Notes: generated by a model from the letters alone, not told the origin. Positions 42,482 to 55,100 are shown, counted from the first letter of the stretch. The stretch: DNA of 64,000 nucleotides from Symsagittifera roscoffensis (GCF_963678635.1 NC_087067.1:13710518-13774517), one strand, 5' to 3'. Numbers and translations are program-made.

Positions 42482-43354
42482 ATGAGTTTCATTTCCAAAC
42501 TACAAATTAGGATTCTCAAAATAAAAACCAATCAAAACCCATCCTCCAGTGATGAAAATGAACGAATTTTATGCAACACCTCGGATGTTGAAAAAGCCAA
42601 GCTATACGCAATCAAAAGTTGTCAGGCTCAGTCGTTTCCTAATACTATCAAAAAATTAGAAAACAAGAGCAAAATTGACAATAAAGACAAATTGGTTTAA
42701 TTGAATCCCTTTTTGGATCAAAAGAGTGTTCTAAGAGCTCGAGATTGTCTTGAGTTTGCATCTTGTATGAAAGAAGATGCAAGGTTTCCGATAATTTTGG
42801 ATGCGAATAATGCAATAACAAAATTGTACATTGAACACGCACACCATATTTGTGTACATCAAGGATCAGAGTTTGTCAAATCCTTCATACAGCAACGCTA
42901 CTACTTTATTGGTGTACGACTGGCTCTACGCAGTGTACCTTTTAAATGTTTCATATGCAGACGGTTCGATGCACAAAACCTCTAGCCAAAAATGATACCC
43001 CTACCAAGCTCAAGATTTCCACAGGAGAACACTCACTACCCTTTCATCAGCACAGGAGTAAATTTCTTTGGACCATTCTTCATTCAAAACAGAAAGAAAA
43101 CAGAGAAACACTACGCTATCATCTTCAACTGCCTGACAACTAGAGCAGCCCATTTGGAGTCTTGCCCAGATTTGAAAACTGATACATTTCTTAATGCACT
43201 TGCCCGGTTTACAGCCAGAAGAGGGAGCTCTAAAACAATTTACAGTGACAAAGGAAAAACTTTTGTAGGAGCTGGTAATGAGCTAAAGAAATGCCTCAAA
43301 GAACTAGATAAGAACAAAATTGAAACCAAGCTAGCAGTCAACGAAATTGAATGA
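42482..43354 (+). pseudogene. BEL/Pao integrase: zinc domain and core, first Asp changed
   Basis: 42482-42985 holds the helical linker and 'YIEHAHHICVHQGSEFVK', 'FKCFICRRF', the zinc-binding H and CxxC residues. The core frame (42992-43354) begins 'GVNFFGPFFIQNRKKTEK', where family members have GxDYFGP; the codon 43061-43063 is AAT (Asn) in place of the first catalytic Asp. The second block 'TIYSDKGKTFVGA' keeps its Asp. After TGA 43352-43354 'FGGAWERLI' carries the Glu. Integrase should be inactive. Confidence 0.87.
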
Positions 43355-43960
43355 AAATTCAACTCGCCTTATAGTCCTCCTTTTGGCGGGGCCTGGGAGC
43401 GATTAATCCAATACGCTTAACGCACAATTCTGATTAATCTTGGATCTAAGAAGCTTACGCTTGATCTTTTCAATACCATTCTCACGGAAACAGAAACAAT
43501 GTTAAATTCAAGACCTCTAACAAACGTTGCCGATAACACAGACAATGGGAGCCGCTCACCCTTAATCGTTTTTTAATTCAACGTCCTTTCAGCAACCTAC
43601 CACCCGGAACTTTTGACGATCGAATACCACTCCGTTTTGCAAATTGGTCTCAACAACAACAATTACTCAACCACATCTGGCGAAAACTACTAAAGGAATA
43701 TTTACCGACCCTGTTGAAGCGAATAAAATGGAATTTCGCAGAAGAACCGCTGAAAAGGGGAGATGTAGTCTGAATTTTGAAAGATCGGACGCCGCGAGGA
43801 ATATGGCCTTTGAGACGAGTCACAGCAGAACATCCTGGACGAGATTGGACTACTCGAGTCGTGACCGTCAGAACGGCGTACGGAACCTTTGACCGCCCGG
43901 CTAGAGCACTCGCACGCGTTTTTTCGTTCGACTCGGACAATACCTCGATTTGAGCTCAAC
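43355..43960 (+). pseudogene. BEL/Pao integrase C-terminal region
   Basis: Contains the last core block ('SPPFGGAWERLIQ', about 43375-43410), then 'MLNSRPLTNVADN' and a C-terminal segment read across frames: 'RGDVV', 'MAFETSHSRTSWTRLD' and 'VVTVRTAYGTFDRP'. The phrase RTAYGTFDRPARAL closes pol in many BEL elements. The sequence after it is non-coding. Confidence 0.7.
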
Positions 43961-44933
43961 TCGGTTCCGGGAGCATGTTGCTGAAGCAACTTTCCCGCAC
44001 TATGATAAATCATGGAATAAGTCAAAAATTGATTCTGAAAGTCACTGCAATTTGTAACATACCATTGAAAAGTTTGAATTAAACCTTTGTGAATCTTGTT
44101 GATAAGAAAGTTTATCATTACAGCTGTCAATAAGAAAATTTCTGTACAAGAGATGTCTAGTCACCTTTTCCTTCATCTGAAAATAACAATTTACGACTTA
44201 ATAAAAATTGTGAAGAGATCGCTTTATACTATATTTCAGGCGGTAGGTGAAACAAAAGTTTACAGTGGTGAAAAAAAACAAAGAAATGTGCATCATGAAA
44301 ACTTTTTTTGAGAAAAGGTGAAGAAAAAACGTTATAATATTGGATGAATTTAAAACGGCTCAGTAAATTTTGTATAACTTCATTTTAGCCAATGCCTATG
44401 GGAAGATGAGGATAATAACTCAAAAAATCGACATGAGTAGTTAACCACATACACATTACAAACAATTGGGAGCCTATTTGCACAATTTTAGACTAAATTA
44501 GGTTGCAATTCTAGTTCCGTCTTTTTCTCCGAGCTCGGGATGAATTGTTCGCGTCAAAAAACTTTTTGACGTTTTAATTAGCCATTTATGAACTAAATTT
44601 TATACCATCTGTAAACTTATCAGTTACGTGATATTAACGCGAAGGCTGCTGCTCAAGACAATGAAATTTTTCTGGATAATTTGGACCATGAATGAGCGAA
44701 AAACAATTTCGTGCTGTGAACGCGTGAGCCGCTTACTATTTGGCTCATAAATCGTTCCAAATTGAATTGATATTTAAGATATCTAGTGTTATTTCTACTT
44801 AACTAGACGTTTAAGACATATGGCTGATTTTTTTTTCAATAACGAGTGAGGGGAATTTAAAAAAACCATACTTTTTTCTTTTATTTCAACTTTTTTAAGT
44901 AATGCTGCTTCAGAGCCATTTTAAAGAAATTAA

Positions 44934-44983
44934 AAGGCAGTAAAAACACTCAGGGCTTCGTCCTGCTATGAGCAGTCTTGTTT
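44934..44983. repeat. repeat 3' tail with small hairpin, copy 1
   Basis: 'aaggcagtaaaaacactcag' followed by 'ggcttcgtcctgctatgagc' and 'agtcttgttt'. It matches 46865-46914. The hairpin is cagggc-ttc-gtcctg with one G-U type pair. Confidence 0.75.
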
Positions 44984-46864
44984 AATTATGATTATTCTCC
45001 CAGCCATTTGTTTCGCCGCACACAGTTTTTTGTTGACGGAAGAAGGGCTCCTCGAATCTTGTATTCGAATCAATTTTCGACAGTACTGTTCCAAAAGTTA
45101 TAGCAATTCACGTCTCGTTTCAGTTTTGGCATCAAAATATTTGAGATCACGATCTAAAAAAAATCTGCACAAAACTGCTTGTTAAAACTTGATCTTTCAT
45201 AGAGAAACCACGCTGGTTTTAATTTCTCGTACGAAACTGTAGTACTATTGATAGGTTGTTTTAGGAATGAAACATTTTATCTTTTTTTCAAAATTTTGTT
45301 ACGAAACAGTTTGTTACGAAACAGTCTTGAATCCAATTTTTTTTGTTTCAGGTAAATCAAAATTGGCTGGTATCAATAATAATTACTCCAAATGGTCGAA
45401 GGTACGATTGCTCAAGGACTGTTGGCGACTTCAATTTGTGCTTAGTGAAGACGGTTGTAGAATTTTATAGTTTGAAAAAATATAGTTTATAAAGTTCTTG
45501 AACAAGTTGACCGTAAAAAAATATACATATTTAGATTTTTTCTTAACCATTTGAAACAATATGCGAACAAAAAGGGTTCTTGAAAATTCTGACAACAAAA
45601 AACTAAAAACATTAGCGAAACGTTGATGTTTTTTTTGAAATGCCTGCTAGCAATATTTTAAGTATATCAAAAGAAACAAAAAACTACCTCATCTACATAA
45701 AAGCAAAAACTTTGCAAAATATGAAAAAAAAGTGCTCTAAGTACTACAGAGCTGATTCAAGTTATCCGGCCAAAAAGAAAAAATGTGTTATACTCAAAAT
45801 GGAAAAAGATTAGAAAAACGTGAACAGAACAAAAAATGGTTAAAAATTTACCAAAATTTTTATGGTGGAATTTATTTTGCAAAAACAAGAACCAAAATTT
45901 TACCTCAAAATGGCTCATTTTGGCTTTTTAGAAAAATTTTGTGCTTGACAGTAAAGTATACTAGAAAAATTCTCTTACACAGCCCAACAAAGTTTCAGAG
46001 GGGTGTAATCTGAAAAAAGGTGCGCAAAAATTGTTTACAAGCAAATATTTTGAGTTTTGTATGATAAAATTGACTATCTTGACTATGAAGCAAAAATATT
46101 TTCCCTTATACCGATTTTTGGACAATTTTTCTCTCGTTCTAAAACTTTATTTGGCGGTGTAAGAGGCTTATTTTAGTATAATTTTCTTATTAAGCAATAT
46201 GGTTGTTTGGATTAACTAAAAAAGCCAAAATGACTCATTTTGGGTAAAATTTTGATTTTGAATTTCACAAAACATACGCCATAATAGTTCTAGTAAAAAT
46301 CTAAGCATCTTTTGTTCTCTTCAATTTTTGTCTAATCCTAACTCAGATTGAGAAAAACGCGCATAAAGTTTCCAAACTTGTTGTTCCGACGTTACAAAAG
46401 TAACGGAATATTTGTGCTCGTGATGGTTTTTTTTTTCAGGCAAATTTCGCTTTTTAACTAGCCATTTTTGACAAATTTGTAAATATCGGTCGAAAAGTAA
46501 TATTGTATTGAGCTCAAATTTGAAAAGATATTTCACCGGTGATCATTTTTTTCAAACTTATGGGGTTTAAAGATTGCCATTTTGGCCAATTCGGGACAAT
46601 TAACGCGCGATATATTTCGCGCTATTGACGCGTAGGCGGAGATTTAATCCGTCTTAGAAATCGTTCCAAATTGGTTGAAAGAAGCGTATTTGCTGCGAAA
46701 GGGAGTTCGATTTGTTACAAGGAGCCAAATCTCTCCTTTTGTACCTTATATGGCGTGCCGGGTGATACATTTCACTAAAAAAAATCCCAAATTTGAACAT
46801 AAAAATTTCATTTTCATTTATTACATGTAATTTTTTCATGTTATTACTGCACCATAGACCTTAA

Positions 46865-46914
46865 GAGGCAGTCGGAACATTCAGGGCCTCGCCCTGATAC
46901 GAGCAGTCTTGTTT
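46865..46914. repeat. repeat 3' tail with small hairpin, copy 2
   Basis: 'tcagggcctcgccctga' at 46881-46897 forms a 7-bp stem with a 3-base loop, followed by 'tacgagcagtcttgttt'. Upstream the same repeat shares 'aaatcgttccaaattg' with copy 1, so the full repeat is several hundred bp. Resembles the tail layout of a Helitron but lacks CTRR. Confidence 0.7.
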
Positions 46915-47217
46915 GTTTTGTCTGGATAATTTTTATCAACACTGTATTTCAAGCAACGAGTTTGTTAATATGCCCCACAATCAATCCTGACAGACTATCA
47001 TAACTTGCTTTCGCAACTCGATCAGAAATTTGGACAGCTGCGCTTTTTATGAGCAGAACTTTGAATGTATTTTGCGCATTTAATTGCCAAGCTTTTCAGT
47101 TTACGACTAAAGTCGTAGTCTGAGAACGAATTTTTCTGCAGACGGTCTGAAGACATTAAAAGTTCAAAAAAATCCCGTTTTAATATTTATAATTTGTATA
47201 TCAAATAAAGATATAAA

Positions 47218-48911
47218 CTAAACTTCGGTTACACGAAATGATTGCGAGGTAGCTTCAATGTCGCACAATGACGATATCTTTTGCTGGTGGTTGCCTGGTG
47301 TTGCCGTCATCACGTGGTCATTCAGCGCCGGAAGCGAGTCGTGAAAACTCAAACACTTCACGTTGTTTTTCTGACTCGAGCAAGGGACGTTTCTCCGATG
47401 TGACCCAGAAGCCGCCGAGGAACAAAAGTTCCTGTCGGGAGTCGAACTCGGATGCACAAGTTGAATCCCTGAAACCCGTTTCGATGCACTCTGAGAGGTG
47501 TAGTTAGAGCTATGATTGGTGTTTTTTGAGTACAGAGGTTTGCGGCACGAGATTTGCGATGATATGATTATAGAATCAGCGGTTGGCGAAACTGTAAAGC
47601 TACTGGTCGTTGGGTGCTTCCAAGCTTTGTCATTTTGGTTGTAGTGCAAAGCGTTCGAATTCAACTTTGATCCTGCGTTTTCTACGTTTCTGAGATTGTT
47701 ACTAGCAATATCGCAATTATTGTTTTCGATTTCTACCGCAACATGATGATCATGATCGTTTGAACTATGAGAAGTCATCCGGTTGCTTGAAGTGCTTTTG
47801 GGATGCTTGGATCCCGAAGGTCCTTGACCTCCGGAGTGATTGGAAACCGATTGCTGATTCAATTTCGAGGAGCTCGCTTCGGATCTTCGGTTTTTTGGTA
47901 CATCCGCTGGTTTGCTACGGACCCTGGAAAACAATGTTTCAACTATTATTGGAGAAAACTCAACTGATTGCTGTGATAGAATTTCCGGAGGTGGGGGCTT
48001 CAAAGGGTTTTGTGTGACGTTCAGGAATGTAGCTAAGGCAGCGGGTCGTAGAATTTGAGACAAATGATCTTGAGTAATTGCCAGCTTCATTTTGAAGTTT
48101 TCTCGTTTGCTTCTCGATTGATTGGACCTGTAAGGAACTATACTTGAAGACGCTCCTCGATTATTATATTGAAGCCACGATGATTCGAAGTTATTATGAC
48201 GGTTTTTGTCGCGTCTTTGAGCCGAAGTGTTTGTAAAGAATTGCTCGGCGCCGAACTCTTTGACGATGTCATTTCGGTTGTTCCGGTTGAATAATTTCTG
48301 GCACTTTTGACCCATGAAGTGCAGAACTGGACATCCGAAGACTAGAAAGAGAATGATGCAGACGAGAAACAATCCAATGATGAACTAAAAACAACAAGGT
48401 TACTCATATGGTATCATAGCCCAAAAAAATCATTTTTCGTCTTTTTTGCACACTTCTTTGCAATTTTTTCGAGTTTCGTTTTTTCTTGCGCCGAAACCCA
48501 AGACTATACTTTGCGAAACTCACAGCCCCCCTGGTGTTTTTTCTTGGAATAAATTGCCTTTTTAGTGAATTTTGGAAGATTTTTTCCTATAAAACCACGT
48601 TTTTTGGCACGCGTCCTCCCCTTAATTGAATGAGCATATTTTGCAAGCCCAGCCCAGCGGCGCCTCCAAAAAAATTTTGGGGTTGGTGAGCCAGAAGTGG
48701 CTGTCGTAGAAAAGAGAAACAAACGGGGATCCGTTCGAAAAAATAGGCCTCAAATAGGGAGGATGGACGCCTCAAAACCGAAGAGAGAATGAGGGAGGGT
48801 GGTGGTGGTGGGGGGGGGGGGGGGGGGTGGGTGGTAAGGTTGTCGATATCCTGGCACGCTACAGATTTTTGAGCCCGGGGTTTTTACTTGGTGACTTACC
48901 AAATTGGACAT
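47218..48911 (-). CDS. two-exon single-pass membrane protein with PDZ-ligand-like C-terminus
   Basis: Exon 1 (48900-48911) encodes MSNL from the first in-frame ATG (an in-frame TAA lies 13 bases upstream). The intron is 48385-48899: donor ctTTG|gtaagt, acceptor tgtttttag|TTC, phase 0. Exon 2 (47218-48384) gives a 392-residue protein. Residues 5-24 ('FIIGLFLVCIILFLVFG') form a transmembrane anchor, followed by basic residues, so the tail is probably cytoplasmic. The tail is Ser/Asn/His-rich and disordered in character ('HSSNDHDHHVAVEIEN'), with basic patches. The protein ends -RVTEV, fitting a class I PDZ ligand (Thr at -2, Val at 0). An ATTAAA-like poly(A) signal follows on the - strand (about 47180-47190). 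I do not recognise the family. No stop or frameshift: the best intact host gene in the window. Confidence 0.75.
48808..48826. repeat. poly-G tract in the gene's intron
   Basis: A G-rich stretch with a run of about 17 G inside the 515-bp intron of the membrane-protein gene. It could form a quadruplex; length is likely variable. Confidence 0.85.
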
Positions 48912-51900
48912 GACGACTATTCTTTATCTGCAGCGGCTATCACAATTGAATGAAGGTTAGACTGGGGATTTTCAAGCCAATAGCTTTTGTGATAACACAA
49001 CAAAAGAAGGGCAAAAAACTAAGACATAACGTGAAAAGAGAAGAGGAAGCCCGATCTAAATTTAATGGTTTTCACAATTTCGCTGTAATTAAATTTTATT
49101 CAGGAAAAGAAAACCGGTAAGTCGCTTAGGGACTGAAAACTGAATAATCCTGCGAAATCATTTTCGCAATTAGTTGCTTTGCTGATGCGTAGAAAGGTTA
49201 AGAAGGCCTAATCATGTAGTTTTTGTTAAAATTTCACAAATGTGGAATTTGAAACAGGACCACATAGGCGAAACAAAATGTCAAATTAGGAAAAATGTTA
49301 TAATGCTTATAACTACGGGTTGTTATTAGTACGGCCCGGACAACAAGGCTTCTTCCTGTAAAAGGTAAACAGTGTGAACTAAATTTGATTCAAATTTGGC
49401 GCAAGTCTGTCGCGTATTTTTTCAAACCCGGGTGGTGTTTCTAGTTACTAGGTAAATTTTGAATTTTAGGGTACAGGACAGTGGTCGTTGCATACATGAA
49501 AGTATCCGCGTATTTACAACGGCAAGTTTCCCCTATTGCAATCCAACGCCGTTATACATTTTATTTCATCCGCGTTTCTCTGTATGCAGAACGTGTGTTT
49601 ATCCGTTTTTTAGCTGAAGGATTGATAAATACAGAATGGTACAATTCTACGCGAACAAGCCTTGATTATGGGGATAAAAATACTGCAGGCAAGGGCAGAT
49701 AAAACGAGTGGAAAAATGAATGATTTCAAAGGAGAAACAACAGCATAAAAAACTCAAATCATTTCAAAATTTGAGACGACAAAAATGACATTTTTTCATT
49801 ATTTTTCAAGTGTACTTCATCCGCTATTTACTTGCAAACTAAAATTTACCATAAAAAGAAATTATTTTTTGTCAGCGTTTTTTAACAGCAAAATTATCAA
49901 TCGAGCGGAATTACCTTAATTCTAAATGACAGCTTTATTCAAGTAGTTCTGAAGAAACAAGAATACTACTTTTGTCTCAAATTTAGTAATCTACTTTTAA
50001 ATCTGGCTCCAACCATTTTAAATATCTGAGCTGGCATTTTATGGTATAAACTGGCATGTTCTGCTAGTTATCCCACTAGGACTGTGGAATTTATTGGCCG
50101 GAAACGAAACGAGACTCAAAGTCTAGATAACAGAAATTGTTTTCGCAACGGATAATTTCCGGAGACGGATCAATGATTTCTACTATGCCAAATTGAACTC
50201 TTTTTTTTGCAAACTTAATTTTGGAAAGTAAGGAGTAATCTATTTTTTTGAATCATATCAAAAGTTAAAAAAAACTTTTGTTACAATAGTTGATTTTTTT
50301 CTTAGTTTTCTCACAAAAGTTTGCGAGCTAGCTGTTTGTCAAAGTTTTGAAATGCGTTCGATTTTTTTTCCTGTGGAAAACGGTTTAGTCCAGTAAGAAA
50401 TTAAGTTTTAGTTAAAAGCATCAATTTTTTCCGATGGTCTGTTTCCATTTCAGTCAAATTCAATTCTTTTTCAGACAGTTCAAGATGTAGCTGAAAATAA
50501 CTGACAAGTTCAAATTTAATAAACTATAAAAATTAATATTAAAGTGAGCCGCCATTCCGAACAAAATCAAAAAATTAAATAGAAAAATTAGCATGAGTTA
50601 CAAGACTCCCAATATTACCCTAGTTGCGAATTCTTACAGGTTCCGACTGGCTTTTTGACATGCAGTGGTCGCAATTAGTTCTTGAGTTTTTGGATCTAAA
50701 ACTCCAAATTCGATGTCTTTCATCGTCCAATCTAAAAAAAAATAAGGTGCCAATCATACGGGATTAAAAGAGGGTGCTGACCAATATTAACTGACCAATG
50801 TATTTGACCAATCAATCATATTTTCGAAGTGTAAAAAATTGAAAACTGAAAAAGTTAGCAACTGATTACAGTTTTTGACGCAACAGTCTCGATGTCAGCT
50901 TGACCAAAATTGAGAGCATTTTTGTTGTTGTTGTTTAGCGCTATGGGAAAAACAAAAATCGTTGACCCGAGCCACGATTTCCAGTATTTTTTTTCAAAAA
51001 GTTGTCCGAGGAACCCTTAGAAACGACGAATTTTGAGAATACAAAGTTTTTATGTTAAAATCCAGCTTTTCTTAATGAGCTGCAAAAGCCTCATTCAGGC
51101 TAATTTTTCAAAGTTTTGGCTGAACAGGAAACGGCGAAATGTCAACTTCAACAACCGTTTTAAATTTACCATTGTTTTTTTCAGTTTATTAGTTAGTTTA
51201 GTATTAGAAATGAGGATAAAAATTTCCAGAAAGCTATCATTCCAGATTAAAACTTCTGTGCATTAAAAAGCAGTATCATTGTTACTTGAAATTTTGGAGA
51301 ATAAAACAAACACTGGTCATAAAAAACAAACAGAGCAAAATAAACTTACCAGTTTGACATTCTTTTTGTAGATTTTTTGATGTCTTAGGAAAAAATTCCT
51401 ATCTTAGAATTTTCTTGTAAGAAAAGTTCTAATATAGGATATTTCACATTTAAGTTTTCCTTCCTAGTTTGAATGAGTCAAACTTTTTGAAAGAGGTATA
51501 ATTTTTTGCAGCAGTTGCGACATTTTAAATCTATTTGTGTTTTATTTTGAGAGCTGTTTTGTAGTAAAAGTTTTGATCTTAAAGTTTTGTCTATAAGAAG
51601 ATTTGCAAGACTTGTGGAAAAAATTATTCGAAGCCCTTAAAAGAAACAGTGAAAAGAAAATTGTAAGATTAAGGATTTTTCTACAAATTTTGTAAGAAGT
51701 TCTTATATAGGGTAATGTTTTGTAGGATGGCCAACCAGGGTTTTTATATTTCTCTCTGAAATGATGTGTTAAATTGTCAATTTTATTCTTTCATTTCTTC
51801 TTCCAAATCATACTAATATATAATTTACATAATATATTCATAATATGCAAATTATACCCAAATTATATATTATAAAAGTTCTAAGATAAATTAATGTTTT

Positions 51901-52609
51901 GTAGGATGGTCAACCCCGGGTTTTTTGTTTGATTTCTCTTTGAAATGATATGATATATTGTCTACGTTCTTCTTTGCTGCCAAAATATACTAATTAAGTT
52001 TCAAGAAAACCTTACAAAAATAAAAACACTACAAAGTAGAAAAAAAATTCGTACTCAATTTAAAGTTACGCATTTTGATTATTAGTTTGCAAATCCTTCG
52101 GGAAAAATCTTCGTGAGAAAAATTCTCGTTGTAATTATTTTTAAAATTTCCAATCACTGCCTTTACTTTTCTTCTACAGTTTTTAATGAACTTTTAATAA
52201 CATTTTTCAGAGGAGAGAACTCAATAATTTTGATAAATATGACGCACTTCTTATATTGACGCACTGTTCGATGTTTTTCAAAAGGTCAACCTTATTGACT
52301 AGGGCTGATAATAAAAGTGGGAATGTGAGGATTGGATGAAGAATCCAATCTACTGAATAGCAACAATCTACGTCATATTTTATGTATATAATCCATCAAT
52401 TACTTTGCTATAAACAACAGGGAAGCCACGAAACAACTGCTAAAAATGACTAAAACTGAAACTAATTAGATTGCAGCAACACATTTTCATAATGCGTCAT
52501 GGGGTATTTGAAAAAAAAACAAATTCCTTTTTTTTCAATTTCAACTCGATACTTGAAGGACAAAATAACGCATAGTTATGGATTAAAAACTGTTAAGTAA
52601 AAGACTTAA
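48912..52609. other. AT-rich non-coding region upstream of the membrane-protein gene
   Basis: No supported gene on either strand. A diverged tandem repeat lies at 51692-51785 and 51871-51965. The promoter of the - strand gene should lie just above 48911, but no TATA box or initiator could be told from the AT-rich background. Confidence 0.5.
51692..51965. repeat. diverged tandem repeat, about 180-bp period
   Basis: Copy 1 from 51692 and copy 2 from 51871 share 'gttttgtaggatgg', 'caacc', 'ggttttt', 'tttctct' and 'tgaaatgat' in order. A weaker third piece ('aagttctaatatagg') is near 51425. Non-coding. Confidence 0.65.
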
Positions 52610-53000
52610 AAACAGTCCCATACAAAACAGTCCAATACAAAAGAATCCGGTAAAGTATGAAAATGAACAAAAAAACAGTCCGATACAAAACAGTCCGAAA
52701 AACAGTCCCAATTAATAATTGTTTTAACAAGCCGGCAGGCCAAGAATTGTCCTTTTTGTCAACAAGCATAATGAACAAAATAGTGACCGCCGCAGTCACC
52801 TCAACGTGTTGCGAGCTTGCCAACAGAGGGTAGGACTTAATACAAATATTAGAGCCGTTTATTTCCGCAAAGCGACGACGCGCGTGCAGCGCGCCCACCG
52901 GCGACCTTAAACCGGACTGTTTTGTATTGGACTGGTTTTTTCCTCCATTACATGATTTTTGGGACTATTTTGTATTGGACTGTTTTGTATGGAACTGTTT
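52610..53000. mobile_element. foldback/MITE-like element, 391 bp, about 90-100-bp inverted repeats
   Basis: The left arm 52610-52709 and right arm 52912-53000 are inverted copies of a sequence that is itself made of 'ggactgttttgtatt' units: three or four units per arm. Between them lies a 200-bp GC-richer core ('gcgacgacgcgcgtgcagcg'). No transposase is present. A clear target-site duplication was not found. Non-autonomous DNA transposon is the likely class. Confidence 0.75.
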
Positions 53001-53152
53001 TGTATATGCACCTTTTAGGATTGTGTATTGATTTTGTCGGGTTCAGCTTTGTCACGTTTGCTAAAAAAATGAATGATAACACTTGTGTAAGAAGTGTTCA
53101 CAAGAAATTATTCAAAATTAAAGGAAAAAGATGAATATAGCTTAATTGAAGT

Positions 53153-53515
53153 AGCGAAGTTCCAGCCAGAAAAAGTTTGCAAAGACGTACTCAAAAGTTG
53201 TATTCATTTTCAGATTTTAAAATAAATTTTTGTCGTGTTTTGTACGCGTGTAGGGCCAAAACTACTAATGGCTTTATCGACATAAAATAATAAAACTTTT
53301 TTTTCAACCATTGGCTTAAAATGACAAAACAACGAGAGTCATTACCTAGCCAAACTGTGCATGGGATAGACACACAATTTAGCGTTTTAGGACACTGGAA
53401 CCCAGAGAAAAGTTTTCAATGGAATTCAAAATTGTTAGTTGAAATTTTAAAGTAAATTTGCCAGCACATTGGTTTTTTCGTGAAATCGGCACATTGAATA
53501 TACCTAGTTATTTCG
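53153..53515. repeat. dispersed 0.36-kb repeat, copy 1
   Basis: Same orientation as 55660-56021. Shared blocks: 'gtgttttgtacgcgt', 'gacataaaataataaaac', 'gacaaaacaacgagag' and the best conserved 'cctagccaaactgtgcatgg'. The reverse complement of that block ends in ggctag|gtaa, like a splice donor. Non-coding otherwise. Confidence 0.85.
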
Positions 53516-54628
53516 GACTACGCAAATGTAAGCAGATTTAACAGACTGTAGCTGATTTCGCAAATGCGATTGGACACCGCATTTTCCAACTTCACTTGGC
53601 AGTTTCCGCTTCATCTTTACAGATTCCGCTCTCAATTTTTGAATTCGGCTAATAGTGTCAGATTCTGCGACAGTGTAATTTTATCATTCACATTTATTAT
53701 ATTTTTTTTTTGTAGATTTCTCGCTAATTCAGCCTGTTTTTGGAGCAATTTCAAGCAGGAAATTGCTTAAGCAGGTATTAGCTATTTGTCCGTGGCATCC
53801 AATACAACAAGATTAGCAAAAATTTGTTTTCGGTGCTCTTAAAGACCGCTTAAAATTTACAAAGTACACAATTTCACCTTGTATTGGTCAAGAAAGCAAA
53901 CTTTTGGAACCAGTTTTCAGTGTTAGCAAAAAACGCTTTAATGTAATGAATTTCATTGGACGTTCAATTGTAGTAATATCAGGCAAAACATCAAATCTGA
54001 AATTAGTCGGACAATCCTTGAAAACAAAAAAAATTTGAAATAAAAATTTTTCAAAAATTATTTCGTTAAAAAAAACGATTCATAAACGATCAGAAGATTA
54101 AAATTTATTCAAAAATGAAACTTAATTCAGTTATCTTAAAGGAAAAACTAATCAGTTGAAAATTTTTTTTGAATTTTTTTTTTTCAAAAAGAATCTCTTT
54201 TAACATTTTTCGTAATTTCTTAGTTTTGGTTCATGTTTTTCAATGCTTGTAGCGATTCTCTTCTTTATTTTCAACTAAACCAGTACACTCATTAAACACA
54301 TACTAATGTTTTTTTTTCGCGAAGGAAAACTGGTTTGAACTTTTGCTTTCTGAGCAAACTAGGGCGAAGAGTGGAGAATCAGTTTTCTTGTTCTGTCATT
54401 TTAAGCTAGTAAAAATATATGTTACGTTTTTTATGTATATAAAACCCTTAACGTTTCCCCACCCCCTTTCATCAATTTTTTAAATAAGCTATAAAATTAA
54501 AATAACAATAGCTAAATTAGTGATCAGACAAACTTGAAAATTGCAAATTGATCTTCCAAGTCGAACTCAGAGAGGAAATCAGTACTTTTCCGATGCTATT
54601 AAAGTAAATTTTTATTACTATGTAAGAG

Positions 54629-54830
54629 GCACTTAGCATTATGGTAGAACATTTGCATCGAGAGCATCAGATCGTGTAATTGATCCCCTGCCATGGCAAT
54701 GACTAGGTGTGAGCACAAGCTCTCACTTGACATATAGCTTCAGCAATACCATAGCCTGACCGAGGTCAGAAAAAAATCTTCGCTCAAAAAAGGTCAGCCT
54801 GGAAAGTGGAGGACGAAAAGAAACGGAATA
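54629..54830 (+). repeat. tRNA-derived SINE-like remnant
   Basis: 'ttagcattatggtagaac' (54633-54650) resembles a tRNA box A and 'gtgtaattgatcccc' (54674-54688) a box B, with about 30 bases between them; the whole matches the layout of an alanine-type tRNA with many changes. The acceptor end does not pair properly, so it is not a functional tRNA. An unrelated body follows to about 54830. Confidence 0.4.
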
Positions 54831-55100
54831 CGATTAAAAACGCTGGATTGCTTTTCACAGATACTCTGCGAACGGAAGAAATCACAACTCTTATTTTTTG
54901 ACAGTGCAATTTGAGCTGATCAAAGTTTAAATCAAAAATTTAAAACACTGCTTGAGAATTGTAATTACACGTCTTTAGCATTTGTTTTTATGAACATCTG
55001 ATTTTTATTGCCTTAAGAAGTAGCGTTTTTTGAAAAAAAATCCAACATTTTGCAAAATTAAGACATTGTTACAAGATACAAAATACACACATGAATAACT

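Larger units (their letters stand above)
37256..43960 (+). mobile_element. BEL/Pao retrotransposon, broken
   Basis: Order and motifs are those of BEL/Pao: gag with a DUF1759-like domain and zinc knuckles, aspartic protease, RT with YMDD, RNase H, integrase with an HHCC-type domain, and a C-terminal segment near 43800-43950. The copy has many stops and frameshifts. No LTR pair was recognised: sequence after 43972 starts 'tgttgctgaagcaac', which could open a 3' LTR, but no partner is seen upstream, where the N gap lies. Confidence 0.92.
43961..47160. other. AT-rich non-coding region with a dispersed repeat
   Basis: No gene is supported. 43973 onward might be a BEL LTR. Two copies of a repeat ending in a GC hairpin lie at about 44620-44983 and 46590-46914. 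Remaining short frames are A/T-driven. Confidence 0.5.

Noticed and set aside
47268-47507. + strand frame inside the membrane-protein gene
   Set aside because: Antisense shadow of exon 2, without splice or start context.
52593-53134. Frames on both strands over the 52.6-53.1 kb region
   Set aside because: They translate the foldback arms ('ggactgttttgtatt' units) as Tyr/Val/Leu-rich repeats.
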